Of a DNA stretch of 64,000 nt, positions 49,091 through 57,912 are shown in pieces. Both the position numbers and the translations under genes were made by a program. Each line of letters starts with the position of its first letter. Within the stretch, counting starts at the first letter, position 1. The DNA lies in assembly GCF_019649055.1 (NCBI RefSeq), contig NW_026570231.1, forward strand, positions 124,001 through 188,000. The letters run 5' to 3'. The notes beneath the pieces are model-generated. The model had not been told where the DNA came from. It made no database searches and saw only the letters and a program-made list of their open reading frames with translations. Source of the stretch: Paramacrobiotus metropolitanus. Its lineage: Eukaryota; Tardigrada; Eutardigrada; Parachela; Macrobiotidae.

Positions 49091-49902
49091 TCCCATCCGT
49101 TGACTCAGCATCGTCGCGCCTTGATGCTGAGTATGCTGAATATCTAGATAACCAGATGGAAGCGGTTCCATTGCTTAAAACCCGCTCCGGGCGTGTAGTG
49201 AAACCTGTGGAAAGACTTGTAAATCAGATGAACGACAAAAAGCGTAAGAGAGACCCGTCGGCTGATGCTAAAAAGCGCATGGCCACAAATGATAGAGAAC
49301 CGGCTATTCTGAATGTATCCCAGCCGGGAGGGAGTCAATCCGAATCAGCTAAACCATTGGCCAGTCATACTTCGCCAATTACCTGTAACGCAATGGAGAT
49401 TGGGCCGGCGCAGCCAGCAAAAACTACTTTACAAGCTGTAGAAGACAGAATTCTCCCAGCCCCGGCTTGGGCGCGTCCAATTGAGCAGTTCTGGCCACAA
49501 GGCGTAATATCCGATGACGCCCTTGATAAGCAGGAATTCTGGAGGTATCGCCAGATGGAGTGCAGTGACATGATGTTGTGGAACGCCGTTGTTGATGGAG
49601 ATTGCACTCTTGAGGAATCTGCATACGCGGCCTGGCATCTCCCTCTAGTTCTGAAAGTAAAAGGCATTATCTGCCATTACGGCGAAAGAGAGGATATCCA
49701 GAAAAGAATCCCTAAAATTTTGATCCCGTTTCAATGGCGTAAAATATTAGTTGAATCAGTACACCGTCGGTTACTTCATAAGTATGGCAGTGCCATTTCG
49801 CCATATGATTACTTGTATAAAAACCTTCGGTTTTTCTGGCCTGAAATGAAGTCTGATTTAGCGAAATTTTGCCGGATCTGTACCTTATGTAACCTGGATT
49901 AA
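49087..49902 (+). CDS. Integrase tail plus third zinc module
   Basis: Overlaps the stop of the RNase H-integrase frame by four bases, again in the −1 frame; 271 codons without an early ATG, so expression probably depends on frameshifting or stop bypass. The start contains TRSGRVVKPVERLVNQM, a typical tail of Gypsy integrases, then a Lys/Arg-rich patch. The C-terminal 130 residues resemble the N-terminal HHCC region of integrase: QWRKILVESVHRRLLH, FFWPEMK, and CRICTLC at 49870-49890. It ends right after the last cysteine, at TAA 49900-49902. It looks like a solitary zinc module lacking a catalytic core. Confidence 0.72.
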   Translation: MIPSVDSASSRLDAEYAEYLDNQMEAVPLLKTRSGRVVKPVERLVNQMNDKKRKRDPSADAKKRMATNDREPAILNVSQPGGSQSESAKPLASHTSPITCNAMEIGPAQPAKTTLQAVEDRILPAPAWARPIEQFWPQGVISDDALDKQEFWRYRQMECSDMMLWNAVVDGDCTLEESAYAAWHLPLVLKVKGIICHYGEREDIQKRIPKILIPFQWRKILVESVHRRLLHKYGSAISPYDYLYKNLRFFWPEMKSDLAKFCRICTLCNLD

Positions 49903-50100
49903 AAGGCCGAGCGGCCGTGTAAATTTGTACATTTATTTTATTTTTATTTTATTTTTCAACTTTAAGGATTGAAATTTTACCTTCAATGCATCAAAGCTGT
50001 CTGGAAAATTCCCAAAAACTGGCTGTACGTACAGATGGAGTGTGCGCGTAGTCGCCATTGGACAGTTCGCGGTGACGTAGATTTTGTTCTTTTACCGTGA
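49903..50100 (+). other. Spacer after pol
   Basis: No coding potential. Begins with a small hairpin (GGCCGAGCGGCCG) and a T-rich stretch (TTTATTTTATTTTT), possibly a 3' processing or termination region, then leads into the tRNA-like array. Confidence 0.4.
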
Positions 50101-50211
50101 GACGTCGTAGTGTAGTGGTTGTCCGTCTTGTCTCCGCTACGACTCAGTCAATCTAGGGCCTTGGGTTCGAAACCCCTATAAGTAATGCACATTTCTTTAA
50201 ACCTTCTTTTT
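50101..50211 (+). ncRNA. tRNA-like Pol III unit 1
   Basis: A-box-like TAGTGTAGTGGTT (50108-50120) and B-box GGTTCGAAACC (50164-50174), 44 bases apart, followed by a T5 run at 50207-50211. The T-arm stem pairs but the expected acceptor stem does not, so this is tRNA-like rather than a functional tRNA. Confidence 0.55.
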
Positions 50212-50303
50212 GGATTTTATTTTGTTGTAATGACACCGAGTATGCGTTGCTGTTGACCGTTTTAATTTTATGTTCCTCCCCGACGAGCAAATTCAAAAAT
50301 TAC

Positions 50304-50390
50304 TGTCGTAGAACGGCGTAGTATAGTGCTTTGCACCGTTGAACTACAGCAACGGGGAAATAAAACGGTTGCGGGTTCAAGTCCCTTACA
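50304..50390 (+). ncRNA. tRNA-like Pol III unit 2
   Basis: A-box-like GGCGTAGTATAGTGC (50315-50329) and B-box GGTTCAAGTCC (50374-50384). An anticodon-arm-like hairpin CCGTTG...CAACGG lies between them. No strong T run follows closely. Related to unit 5. Confidence 0.5.
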
Positions 50391-50555
50391 GCTAATTTGC
50401 AATTTTGAGAAACTTATATTCTTGTTGTCGTCTTGGGAAGCGTATTGACAATAGTTCCCAGAATATTAGAATTAAACTCAAAGAGCTGGGCGTAAAATTG
50501 TATACACACTCAATGGTTAACATTGCACTTGGCCGTCTGTTTGTCTGTATTCGAA

Positions 50556-50668
50556 TGACTTCGTAGCTCAGTGGCTATGAATGATGGCCATTCGCCTCAT
50601 GTACTACCTCGTTAACGGCCGGTCTTAATCTCAGGGTTGCATGCTGCATGTTAAAAAACTACATTTTT
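50556..50668 (+). ncRNA. tRNA-like Pol III unit 3
   Basis: A very good A box (TAGCTCAGTGG, 50564-50574), a degenerate B-box region (GGTCTTAATCTC, 50621-50632) and a T5 at 50664-50668. Confidence 0.45.
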
Positions 50669-50793
50669 CTGCCCTATATTTTTGTACCTTTGTGGGATGA
50701 AGAGTTAATCGTTTGGTGCCTTATTGCAGTCAGGTTTAAATATACACGACATGGCGCTTCCGGTGTTCAGCCTAACTCGGCTAAAGCGTAGAG

Positions 50794-50901
50794 CACCTTG
50801 TGGCGTAGTGGCTAGACTGAGAATCCATACCGACCCGCTTCTTGCAAGTCTAGAGTTCGAAATCCTAAAGGTCAATCCGTTTAATTTAAAGCCTTCTTTT
50901 T
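50794..50901 (+). ncRNA. tRNA-like Pol III unit 4
   Basis: A box TGGCGTAGTGGC (50801-50812), B-box GAGTTCGAAATCC (50853-50865), T5 at 50897-50901. Aligns with unit 1 at an offset of about 690 bases. Confidence 0.52.
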
Positions 50902-51002
50902 CGGTTTTATATTTTTAAATCTATATGCAGCGTTATGTTGGCTTCGAGATCGCTAATTTTACGGTCACTCCCGACGAGCGAAGTTAAAGTTTAACTCCGC
51001 AG

Positions 51003-51114
51003 ATTGTAGTGGCGTAGTGCACTGAACTGTTGAACCACAACAACGGGTGCAATGAAGGTCCCGGGTTCGAAACCCGTTGAAATTAATATGCAGTTTCTGA
51101 AACCTTATCTTTTT
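51003..51114 (+). ncRNA. tRNA-like Pol III unit 5
   Basis: A box TGGCGTAGTGC (51010-51020), strong T-arm CGGGTTCGAAACCCG (51062-51076), T5 at 51110-51114. Anticodon-arm-like GTTG...CAAC. Aligns with unit 2 at about 690 bases offset. Confidence 0.55.
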
Positions 51115-51290
51115 CGTTTTTATGTTTTTGTTTGCGTTATCGTGAAAATATTGCCGTTGACGGAATGAATTTTATAGCCACGGTGACGGTGAAATCTTAA
51201 AACTTATCAGCTGCTTTAGTGGTGAATTTTCATTATATTGCGAATTTTCGTAGTACAGCGCCTCTAGTGATTGCCAAATTAAAAGCATAA

Positions 51291-51411
51291 TGTGGTATAG
51301 CCATGCTAGCGTATGGGCAAGAGCAGGATTTAGTTGTCCACCTAGATGCAAGGTTCAATCCTGCGTGAATACAAATTTTGCAAGTTTTAAAAGTTTCTTT
51401 CCATTCTTTTT
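51291..51411 (+). ncRNA. tRNA-like Pol III unit 6
   Basis: Consensus B-box GGTTCAATCC (51352-51361), weak A-box-like TGGTATAGCCATGC upstream, T5 at 51407-51411. The most divergent member of the array. Confidence 0.42.
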
Positions 51412-51664
51412 ACTTTTCTTTGGTAATTTCTGTAACTTTATTCCCTGGATGGAATATTAAAATTGTTTTTAGCGTTTGATTCACGCTTACGGGTGCGATA
51501 TTTGATTTTACTTTGTTAATTGCCCGTTCAATATCGGAATTGACTGCAACTGCGACTGCGTATTTTCCTACACTGATTTTATTCCGGTTATTAAAAGCCT
51601 TATATAAATCCAAAATTAATCTCAAATTAAGATCTGTTCGACCAGCACAATTTACGACTAACAT
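51410..51664 (-). CDS. Small antisense frame, 84 codons, unrecognised
   Basis: ATG on the minus strand, stop at 51410-51412. The product has ordinary globular composition (KISVGKYAVAVAVNSDIER, KTILIFHPGNKV) rather than low complexity. It lies directly downstream of the spliced antisense gene, so it may be a second cistron or an alternative last exon (a CATACAG acceptor-like sequence precedes it). No family recognised. Confidence 0.35.
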   Translation of the reverse strand: MLVVNCAGRTDLNLRLILDLYKAFNNRNKISVGKYAVAVAVNSDIERAINKVKSNIAPVSVNQTLKTILIFHPGNKVTEITKEK

Positions 51665-51796
51665 GAGAATCTGTATGAATGAGAATTATTAAACCGACAA
51701 GAGTGAGATTAAACGGAAGAAATAACAGTCGGCCGAATTTTAGAACAAAATTATCAGGCAGCCGCGGGAAATTATCAGATATGCTTCAACCGCTGT

Positions 51797-53153
51797 CTAA
51801 TCCAGATCCAGATTCTCCTTCGCAGTTTTCAAGTTTGCGAGACGCTGTTCCAAAGCCTCACGGATATACGCGATATGTTTAGCATCCATGGTCGCTCGAG
51901 CCTTCAGCGTGTTTACCAGCGCTTTGCAGTTCTCCATAATGTCCTTTTCGCGCTCAACCTGCTGCAGTAATTTATCGATGGCATCCGGTTCAGCAGCGCT
52001 CACTTCAGCGCCAGGTCGTTCAGCCTTCTCCTTCATCTTCTGGCTTTTCTTTTCGGTATCCGTATTTTTCGATCGGGGAATGTATTTAGGACGGCCGCCC
52101 GTAGCTTTCAGCTGAGTGAGCGTGATAATTGGTTCTCGCTTAATGCGTCCGTCTTTGCTAGCCCGGATTACCAAATTCACGTTGGCGGTATTATTCTTTG
52201 CCGGCTCGATTGCGTCCAGCCGCTCCATGACGCCATCGACAACCAAATCCCCGTCTTGTCCCACGTAACCGAAGCTACAATCGGCAAAGTGTTGTTCTGT
52301 GTCTCTTCCGTTGACTGTCACCTTCATAGTGCCCATTTTGATATCTACAATTTAAATCACTTTGGTTAAATTACGGAAGGCAAGGTGATTTGCAGTAGGC
52401 GGCGTTGTTGTGCTATTTTAAAGTGTAAGTATCAAGAATGCTACTTCGAAAAATACAGAAACACTCACTGATGGTCTGGGCTAGAGTGGTGCAGAGACAG
52501 CATCCCCGGATGCTTCGCAGCCACAGGTCGATGCAGCTATCGACGAACAAATTTCCATAGACCACGACAACGTGCTTATCTTTAACCAGTTGGCGCAGCC
52601 CGCGCTCCAGCCAGTAGTCTACGTCATGCAGCTGTACGTCGAACGTACAGATCCAGTGTTGGATTTCGGTGCGTGACATGGCATATCGGCCGTGGTAGAG
52701 GATTACTCGAATCATCCGACGAAACTTGCTAGTTGTGTCGATTACTTTCGTCTCTGGATCGCGGTTATTCTTTACTTCCTCGGCCACTTCGAGCACGAAA
52801 CGTCCATCGCGGCTCATCTTCTTGAGCAAGATTCCAGCATTAATAGCGTCGCCGAGGAAGAAATCCACTCGTTCTTCCGTGAAATCATCGTGCATTTCCA
52901 CAATGAATTTCTTGATTGATGACATGTCCACATAATATCCCGTAATGTCAGCCTCAAGGATGCACGCGTGGGCTGCCGTATGCATCACCAATTGTCGACG
53001 GTTTCGGATGGTTTCGTTTGGCTGCAGAGGCTCCGCCATGGCAAACTGAACTGACTCGCGAGTCCGTCCCTTCCAGTACTCGTAGTGGGCAATCGCATCC
53101 GTCTCGGGCGATGGCAGAGGCTCTCCAGATGGTCCCACAGGTTGTGCTGACAT
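51797..53153 (-). CDS. Antisense cargo gene with one apparent intron; winged-helix-like and coiled-coil protein
   Basis: Two exons: 52469-53153 and 51797-52344. A 124-nt intron has donor GTGAGTG and acceptor TTAAATTGTAG; phases agree and yield 410 residues. Exon 1 (start MSAQPVGPSGE) has two segments shaped like winged-helix folds. One has SSIKKFIVEMHDDFTEERVD then DGRFVLEV, reminiscent of linker-histone H15 domains; the other has MSRTEIQHWI, then WLERGLRQLVKDKHVVVVYG. Exon 2 begins with a β-rich segment (MKVTVNGRDTEQ), a basic stretch, then a coiled coil to the end (DKLLQQVEREKD...). I infer nucleic-acid binding; the family is unknown. It lies inside the LTR element but is transcribed oppositely. 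Confidence 0.65.
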
Positions 53154-53759
53154 GATGCTCGGATGATTCGAAATGATTAAAATAAAATTCGGCGAAGACA
53201 AACAAGCTAGTAATAAAATGAAACAGAAAACCCGTCACCGCGAAAGGATAAATATTGTTGGGTTCTTCGCTTTTTATGAATGAACAGCTGATATTTTCTG
53301 TGCTTGCGATGCGGCATTCTGTCACTTGCCAGCCGCCCTGATATGGCAATGCTATCGGAAACTGCGCAGTCTCTGGTCTGTGTCTTGAATATTTTCCAGC
53401 CGCGTGTTTTCATTCGGACTTTCCTCTTTCGTATCCCTTTAATTGTCATGATTCGTTTGTTGTATTAAAATCCGGTTTTTGTGGTGGAAATTTACAAATC
53501 ATCGGCGAATTAATTGGGTTCCTGTGTGTTCTACGCCAAATGATCATAGTGGCTTCAAAATTCGCAAAAATCGCTGGTCGCCTGTCAACCGCCTGGTGGT
53601 ATACTTTGTGAATTTTGAGTTTGCGGTGTCGGTGTCAGTCGAAATTGTTTGTTGTGCTTTTCCCCTGCACTCCAGTTCTTCAATTCTCCGAATTTGTTGG
53701 CATCGATAGTACCCTGTTTTCCCTGTGTTTTTATAATTTATCATTTTTAAGTTTCGAGA
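53154..53759. promoter_or_regulatory. Divergent intergenic region between cargo genes
   Basis: About 600 bases separate the ATG of the antisense gene from the ATG of the next sense frame. No coding exon is supported. Head-to-head layout suggests a bidirectional internal promoter, independent of the LTR. No clear TATA box seen. Confidence 0.4.
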
Positions 53760-55352
53760 ATGTCTCCTCCTGCAAAGAAAGCGACTGCGCGAAAGACTGC
53801 ATCGCGTGCACCGCGCCCGAGTCGAGCAACAGCGGGTTTGAGTTTTGGTTATTCTCCGGACAGCGATGAAGCCCGTTCTTCATCGCGTGTCACTCGATCT
53901 CGAGTCTCTCGCCGTACTTCCGCGCAACCAGTGTTTTCTGCGCAATCTTCTGGGTCATCGGGATCGGTGAGTGCAGCAGAGGCTCAGCAACCTTAAACGA
54001 GTTGGGCAGATGCAGTAGTCAATGCTTTACAGCGCCGCTATGACAAGCAACGACGACGCACAATTCTGTGACGCAACGCTGCTGTGGTTCGCCGCCGTGC
54101 CCGTCGGGGATCATTCCCTACCAGTCCTGACGTTGAGATTCGTCAGCCATCACCGAAGAAGCTGCAGACGCAGGCGGAAAGACAGTTGGGTACTCCTGAT
54201 TTGACTGAAGAGGAGCCATCATCCTCTGAGACTCCGTCTGTACGGGCAAAGCGAGGTATTGTGTAGTCTGTATTCTTGCTAGCTTTTATTCGTTCGCTAC
54301 TTGCTGAACTTATGCTTTGTTTTGCTTTGCGTTACTTCGTAATTGCTTACAGCTGTCTCGCTGTTGTCCGTTAAATTCTCTGGTTTACTTAACCATCATT
54401 GATTGACGGTTGGCCGCGTTTCATTGTTCCTACACACCAGTGTACAGTGTTGTCTACAATTTAGTCCAAGCTAATCATTTGGCCATGTTGGCCGTTTTGT
54501 TTCTGATACTTGTCCGTTTTGTTTATAATAGACGAAGAGCATTTGCGTAAAGGTGGCATTCTCTATGCTCCGTATAACCCGGATGCACCGCGGCCGGTCT
54601 TTAAGACCAAGCAGACGGCTCGCAAACGAGCACACTCCGGAGTGTTTCCAAGAATGGCTATTGCGGATAAGCAGGGTGAGCTGGCTGTATCTGAAGCCTA
54701 TTTTTCTGGACTAAACCGCTTTCATCCTTTTTATCCACGTCTATATTTGTCGCGCTTTTTATTCCGTGACGGAGCTCTCATTAACCGTTTTGACTTATGT
54801 GCATTTACTCGGATGCTTCCTACGGCTATCGCTCTTGAATTACGAGGCCAATATCTCTATCTCAATCCTGTTTTTATTGGTCTGTTTAAAGAAATCGCCA
54901 ATCGTCAGCAGCGTGATGCGGTGGCTCGTCAAGCGATAGTCGATGCCGGTGCTATGACGAATGCGGAACCGCAGCCATCCACTTCTGCTGGACCATATAA
55001 TTTTCGCACTCGTGGGGAAAAGCGCAAGTACAAGGAGGTTTCGCCGTCCTCGTCCTCTGCGCCAAGTGAAGTTTCCGTTTCGGATGATGGTGAAGATCGT
55101 GAGGATCCTTCGGCTGTGTTATCCCCTGAGCAGAATGCTGATGTCGAAGCTGACGAGAATGCAGATATGGTGGTCGATTGTGATGATGATGATGGATCTG
55201 ATTTTGAGAAAATGGATGTTGATCCGCTGCCGTCTCTGCAGCCAGTTTTCCCTGCTGTGCCACCTGTTGCCGCTGCTGCACGTGAGGATTCACCCGAAAT
55301 TGCGGAACCAGCAGTTTTTGCTCAGCATCAGCCGCACTCGGATGAACTGTAA
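53760..55352 (+). CDS. Sense cargo gene, basic N-terminus and acidic C-terminus; two in-frame stops
   Basis: A single frame runs from ATG 53760 to 54255, then joins 54532-55352 across an intron-like gap (donor GTATTG, acceptor TTTATAATAG, matching phase). N-terminal MSPPAKKATARKTASR is basic and Ser/Arg-rich. The central part (RPVFKTKQTARKRAHS, then FHPFYPRLYLSRFLFRDG) looks globular. The C-terminal third is Ser-rich and strongly acidic, ending ...PHSDEL. The frame contains TAA at 53994-53996 and TGA at 54069-54071. These could be nonsense mutations, or an extra intron from the good donor GTGAGT (53967) could skip them. The final SDEL resembles an ER-retention tail but is probably coincidental. 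No family recognised. Confidence 0.5.
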
Positions 55353-55892
55353 TGTTATTGTTGTTCGCTATTGCTCTATCTTCGTTGTATTCCTTTAGTA
55401 TCCTTGGTTTCTCCAATTCATGTCATGATGGTTCCTCTTATTTTATATTTGCAGCGGTATTTTGTAGTGTGGTATTATATTCTAGAGCACAACGAGAATT
55501 CTTGTCCTTCAATTTTATTTTCCAATTTTACGCGCTGGGCTGAGTCATTGAACTGGTCGTTTAATATTTTGCCGCTGTGCCGTGGCTATCCGTGTTAAAT
55601 CTTTAATTGTACCTGGATAGATCTGATCTTTGATTACGTTGCATTAAAGGGATATAGCGCAAAGCGCTGATTGGCTGTTTTTCTTACCTGTATGGAATCT
55701 TCCGCACTTTAAAATTTCGCTCTAGCAGACGCGTATAAAATCACTTGCGAGTGGCGTGCAGAAATCGGCATTGTGGATTTTTTGTTTCGGCACCAGTGGT
55801 GTATTAGATTCCTTGCTTTTCTGAATGTGATTTTCACGCTTTTCTCTCTTTTTTTTTAGCGTTAAAAGGTCACTAGTTTTCAATAGTTGGGT
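55353..55892 (+). other. Spacer with TATA box upstream of the last cargo gene
   Basis: Non-coding. TATAAAA at 55734-55740 lies about 155 bases before the next ATG and is a plausible promoter. A long T run followed by AG (near 55850-55860) could be a 5' UTR splice acceptor. Confidence 0.45.
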
Positions 55893-56687
55893 ATGCCGCC
55901 TATTGATCCTAACAGAGCTTTTGATAAGCTGGTTGACGCCATTTTTCATTCGTCTTCTAACCAGCAGCAACAGCAGTATAATGCCGGTTATAATCACCGA
56001 GGAAGGGGTGGAGCCCGTGGTTCTTACCGTGGCAACTTTCGTCCGTACGGCCGAGGAAATCATAGGAATTTTGGAGACAATAACTTGCGTCGTGGAAACG
56101 ATCATTGGCGTCGTAATGGCCGACCTCTGGGCGCACCGGGAGTTATTGAAGTACCTGATGGAGTCGATCACCCAGTTGCTCCAGTGGAAGCTGCCGCCGC
56201 AAACATGGAGGTTGACGACCCGGGCAACCAAGCAGCGAATGCACCGAATCCGGTCCAAGGCAACGGAAATGTGGCTGCAGGTGAGCCCAATGGTGTCAAC
56301 CCTGCTGTTAATCTACATGGCCCACCAGCCTTGAATGCCGTTGTCGTTCCTCCGGCTGTCATTCCACCTGTTCAGCAGCAGCAGAACGCCGAGTTTCCGG
56401 GTTTGCCACCAAACGTGTTGCCCCTCGCCGAAGTGCCGATTGTCCGCGATGCCCGCGACCGCTCCCCGGCTGATCGTCTTCGTGCGCCGTCTGCGCCTTC
56501 CGGTCCTGTTGGTTCTGCCGAGCATAATTTTGTACCTGGTTATTTGGCTCAGCAACAGCAGCGTGAATTGGATGCCGATCGCCGACGACAGATGGCTGCT
56601 GACGTTTCTCGCCGTTTGGATGCTGCTGCAGCGTCTGGCTCTGGTATCACTGGCCTGTTTTCATTGGCTCCCAGTGCTGGCAAGTAA
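55893..56687 (+). CDS. RGG/Gln-rich nucleic-acid-binding-like cargo protein
   Basis: 264 residues from ATG 55893. Start MPPIDPNRAFDKLVDAIFH is a short amphipathic segment. Then poly-Gln and an RGG/Gly-Asn-Arg region (HRGRGGARGSYRGNFRPYG), a Pro/Ala/Val-rich middle (VVVPPAVIPPVQQQQ) and a charged helical stretch near the end (QQQQRELDADRRRQMAADV). RGG regions commonly bind RNA. Composition resembles the RGG part of this element's own Gag, so it may be an accessory nucleocapsid-like protein; that is inference. No domain hit is recognised. Confidence 0.6.
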   Translation: MPPIDPNRAFDKLVDAIFHSSSNQQQQQYNAGYNHRGRGGARGSYRGNFRPYGRGNHRNFGDNNLRRGNDHWRRNGRPLGAPGVIEVPDGVDHPVAPVEAAAANMEVDDPGNQAANAPNPVQGNGNVAAGEPNGVNPAVNLHGPPALNAVVVPPAVIPPVQQQQNAEFPGLPPNVLPLAEVPIVRDARDRSPADRLRAPSAPSGPVGSAEHNFVPGYLAQQQQRELDADRRRQMAADVSRRLDAAAASGSGITGLFSLAPSAGK

Positions 56688-57330
56688 CCTTGAATAACCT
56701 TTGTCCTTGATCTTTTGCTTTCTTTGATCTCGCCGTTTTAACTGGCTTTGTGTTGTCTAATGATTTTGCTTTATCAAAGCCGTGTTGATCTTCTGTCATT
56801 CTTTTGCTGGTTTAAATTGGTCTTATCTACCAGTAATTTGTACTCATGATTCTTATGCGGATATTTTTGCTTGTTTGTTGTTGTTGACAGTTGTTACTGG
56901 ATTATGTAGTACTCGAGAATTCGTAAGAATACTACTGGTTGTTGGTTGTTGCGGTCTCGTTCGTTTAATGTATAGTTCTATCCAATCGCACATAATTACA
57001 TTTTAAGATTTTTAATTTCACAATTAATAAAGTTTTATGCCGTATACTGTACATACACACTACCATCCCAACTCAAACGGCACAGTATCAGTAGTTCATA
57101 GTTCGCCTTCCTGGATCCTTGGACCTCCGCCCTGCCAACCCGTGGACTTCCGGATGCCTCTTCGCCAAGGATTCCACACACTAACTCTCTGGGAATCGCG
57201 GCGTACAGTCACATTGGGCATCGGATGGACACGTGGATTGTGCGGTGGATCGGGATCAGGATGGACGGAAGTGCACAATCGCACTGGGATGTTGCGGGAT
57301 GGATTGCTTACGTTGGCACGGCCAAGCATC
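56688..57330 (+). other. Non-coding DNA before the 3' LTR
   Basis: T-rich up to about 57030, then GC-richer sequence up to the LTR. Contains AATAAA at 57026-57031. An open frame at 57037-57357 runs into the LTR and is not supported as a gene. Confidence 0.45.
57026..57031 (+). terminator. Internal AATAAA polyadenylation signal
   Basis: Located about 340 bases after the RGG gene and 310 bases before the 3' LTR. It could end the cargo transcripts separately from the genomic RNA. Confidence 0.45.
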
Positions 57331-57341
57331 GTTCGTGGGGG
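57331..57341 (+). other. Polypurine-tract-like plus-strand primer site
   Basis: GTTCGTGGGGG abuts the 3' LTR, where the plus-strand primer is expected. It is short and interrupted for a PPT. The sequence across this boundary recurs exactly at 44142-44157. Confidence 0.5.
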
Positions 57342-57912
57342 TGACGTATGGGAGTAGGATCATACGCCGGATGTACGTACGGATGCTGACTGTCCGCCTT
57401 CCACCTGCAACATAACGGATAATCTAGCCAATCTCTTCTGTGATTTGCTGTTCTCTTTTACTAGCGATGTATATGATGTCATAACGCGAAGTCTATATAA
57501 GTCCCTGTTACTTCTAATATCGGCATCAGTAGTCTGAGATTTGCTTCTGAGACTGCTTCCTAATTACAATTTCCTAGCGTTGTGAACTGTGATGTGAATT
57601 GGATAAAGAGACAGCAATACTTGTTCCTTCTGAAGTGCATAGTTGTTCCCGGATTATCGCTTAGAATACAGGTTTGCTCGTGACACAATCGTCCTAGCTC
57701 TTGCCGATCCTCACAGGACTTACGACCGGAAGTTGTGGTAGCTTGTTCCTGAGGGATTCCTGACTCGTGTTCCTGAATCGTTCGTCTTATTTCCACCATA
57801 GTTCTTCTGTTACAGTTTGAGAGTACGAGTGCCTACCGATTGAGCATTACAGGCGTGGAAGAGTAAAGATTGTTCATGGAGCCTTAAACGGCGTGAACGC
57901 TTATACACGACA
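57342..57912 (+). repeat. 3' LTR (571 bp)
   Basis: Matches the 5' LTR at 570 of 571 positions (G57729 versus A38300). Its TATATAA lies near 57494, pointing toward TRIP13. Followed by the ATCG target duplication at 57913-57916. Confidence 0.97.

Larger units (their letters stand above)
37913..57912 (+). mobile_element. Intact 20-kb Ty3/Gypsy-type LTR retrotransposon with extra cargo genes
   Basis: Bounded by 571-bp direct LTRs (TG...CA) that differ at one base, and by a 4-bp target duplication ATCG at 37909-37912 and 57913-57916. A primer-binding site directly follows the 5' LTR. Protease, RT, RNase H and integrase occur in the Ty3/Gypsy order. Typical members are about 5-10 kb. The excess here comes from an oversized Gag and about 8 kb of non-pol DNA between integrase and the 3' LTR: a tRNA-like array, an antisense gene with an apparent intron, and two sense cargo frames. 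The flanks are host DNA between ZC3H15 and TRIP13. Near-identical LTRs mean very recent insertion. Confidence 0.95.

Noticed and set aside
50101-51411. Calling the tRNA-like units genuine tRNA genes with an assigned amino acid
   Set aside because: Acceptor stems do not pair and anticodon arms are irregular, so no isotype can be given honestly.
55335-55352. C-terminal SDEL read as an ER-retention signal
   Set aside because: No signal peptide on the protein and an acidic, nuclear-like composition; coincidence is more likely.
54952-55416. 154-codon antisense frame opposite the acidic cargo C-terminus
   Set aside because: His-rich shadow of GAT/GAG codons; the sense strand has matching splice phase and better composition.
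57037-57357. 106-codon frame running into the 3' LTR
   Set aside because: It starts downstream of an AATAAA, crosses the LTR border and shows no motif; more likely non-coding.
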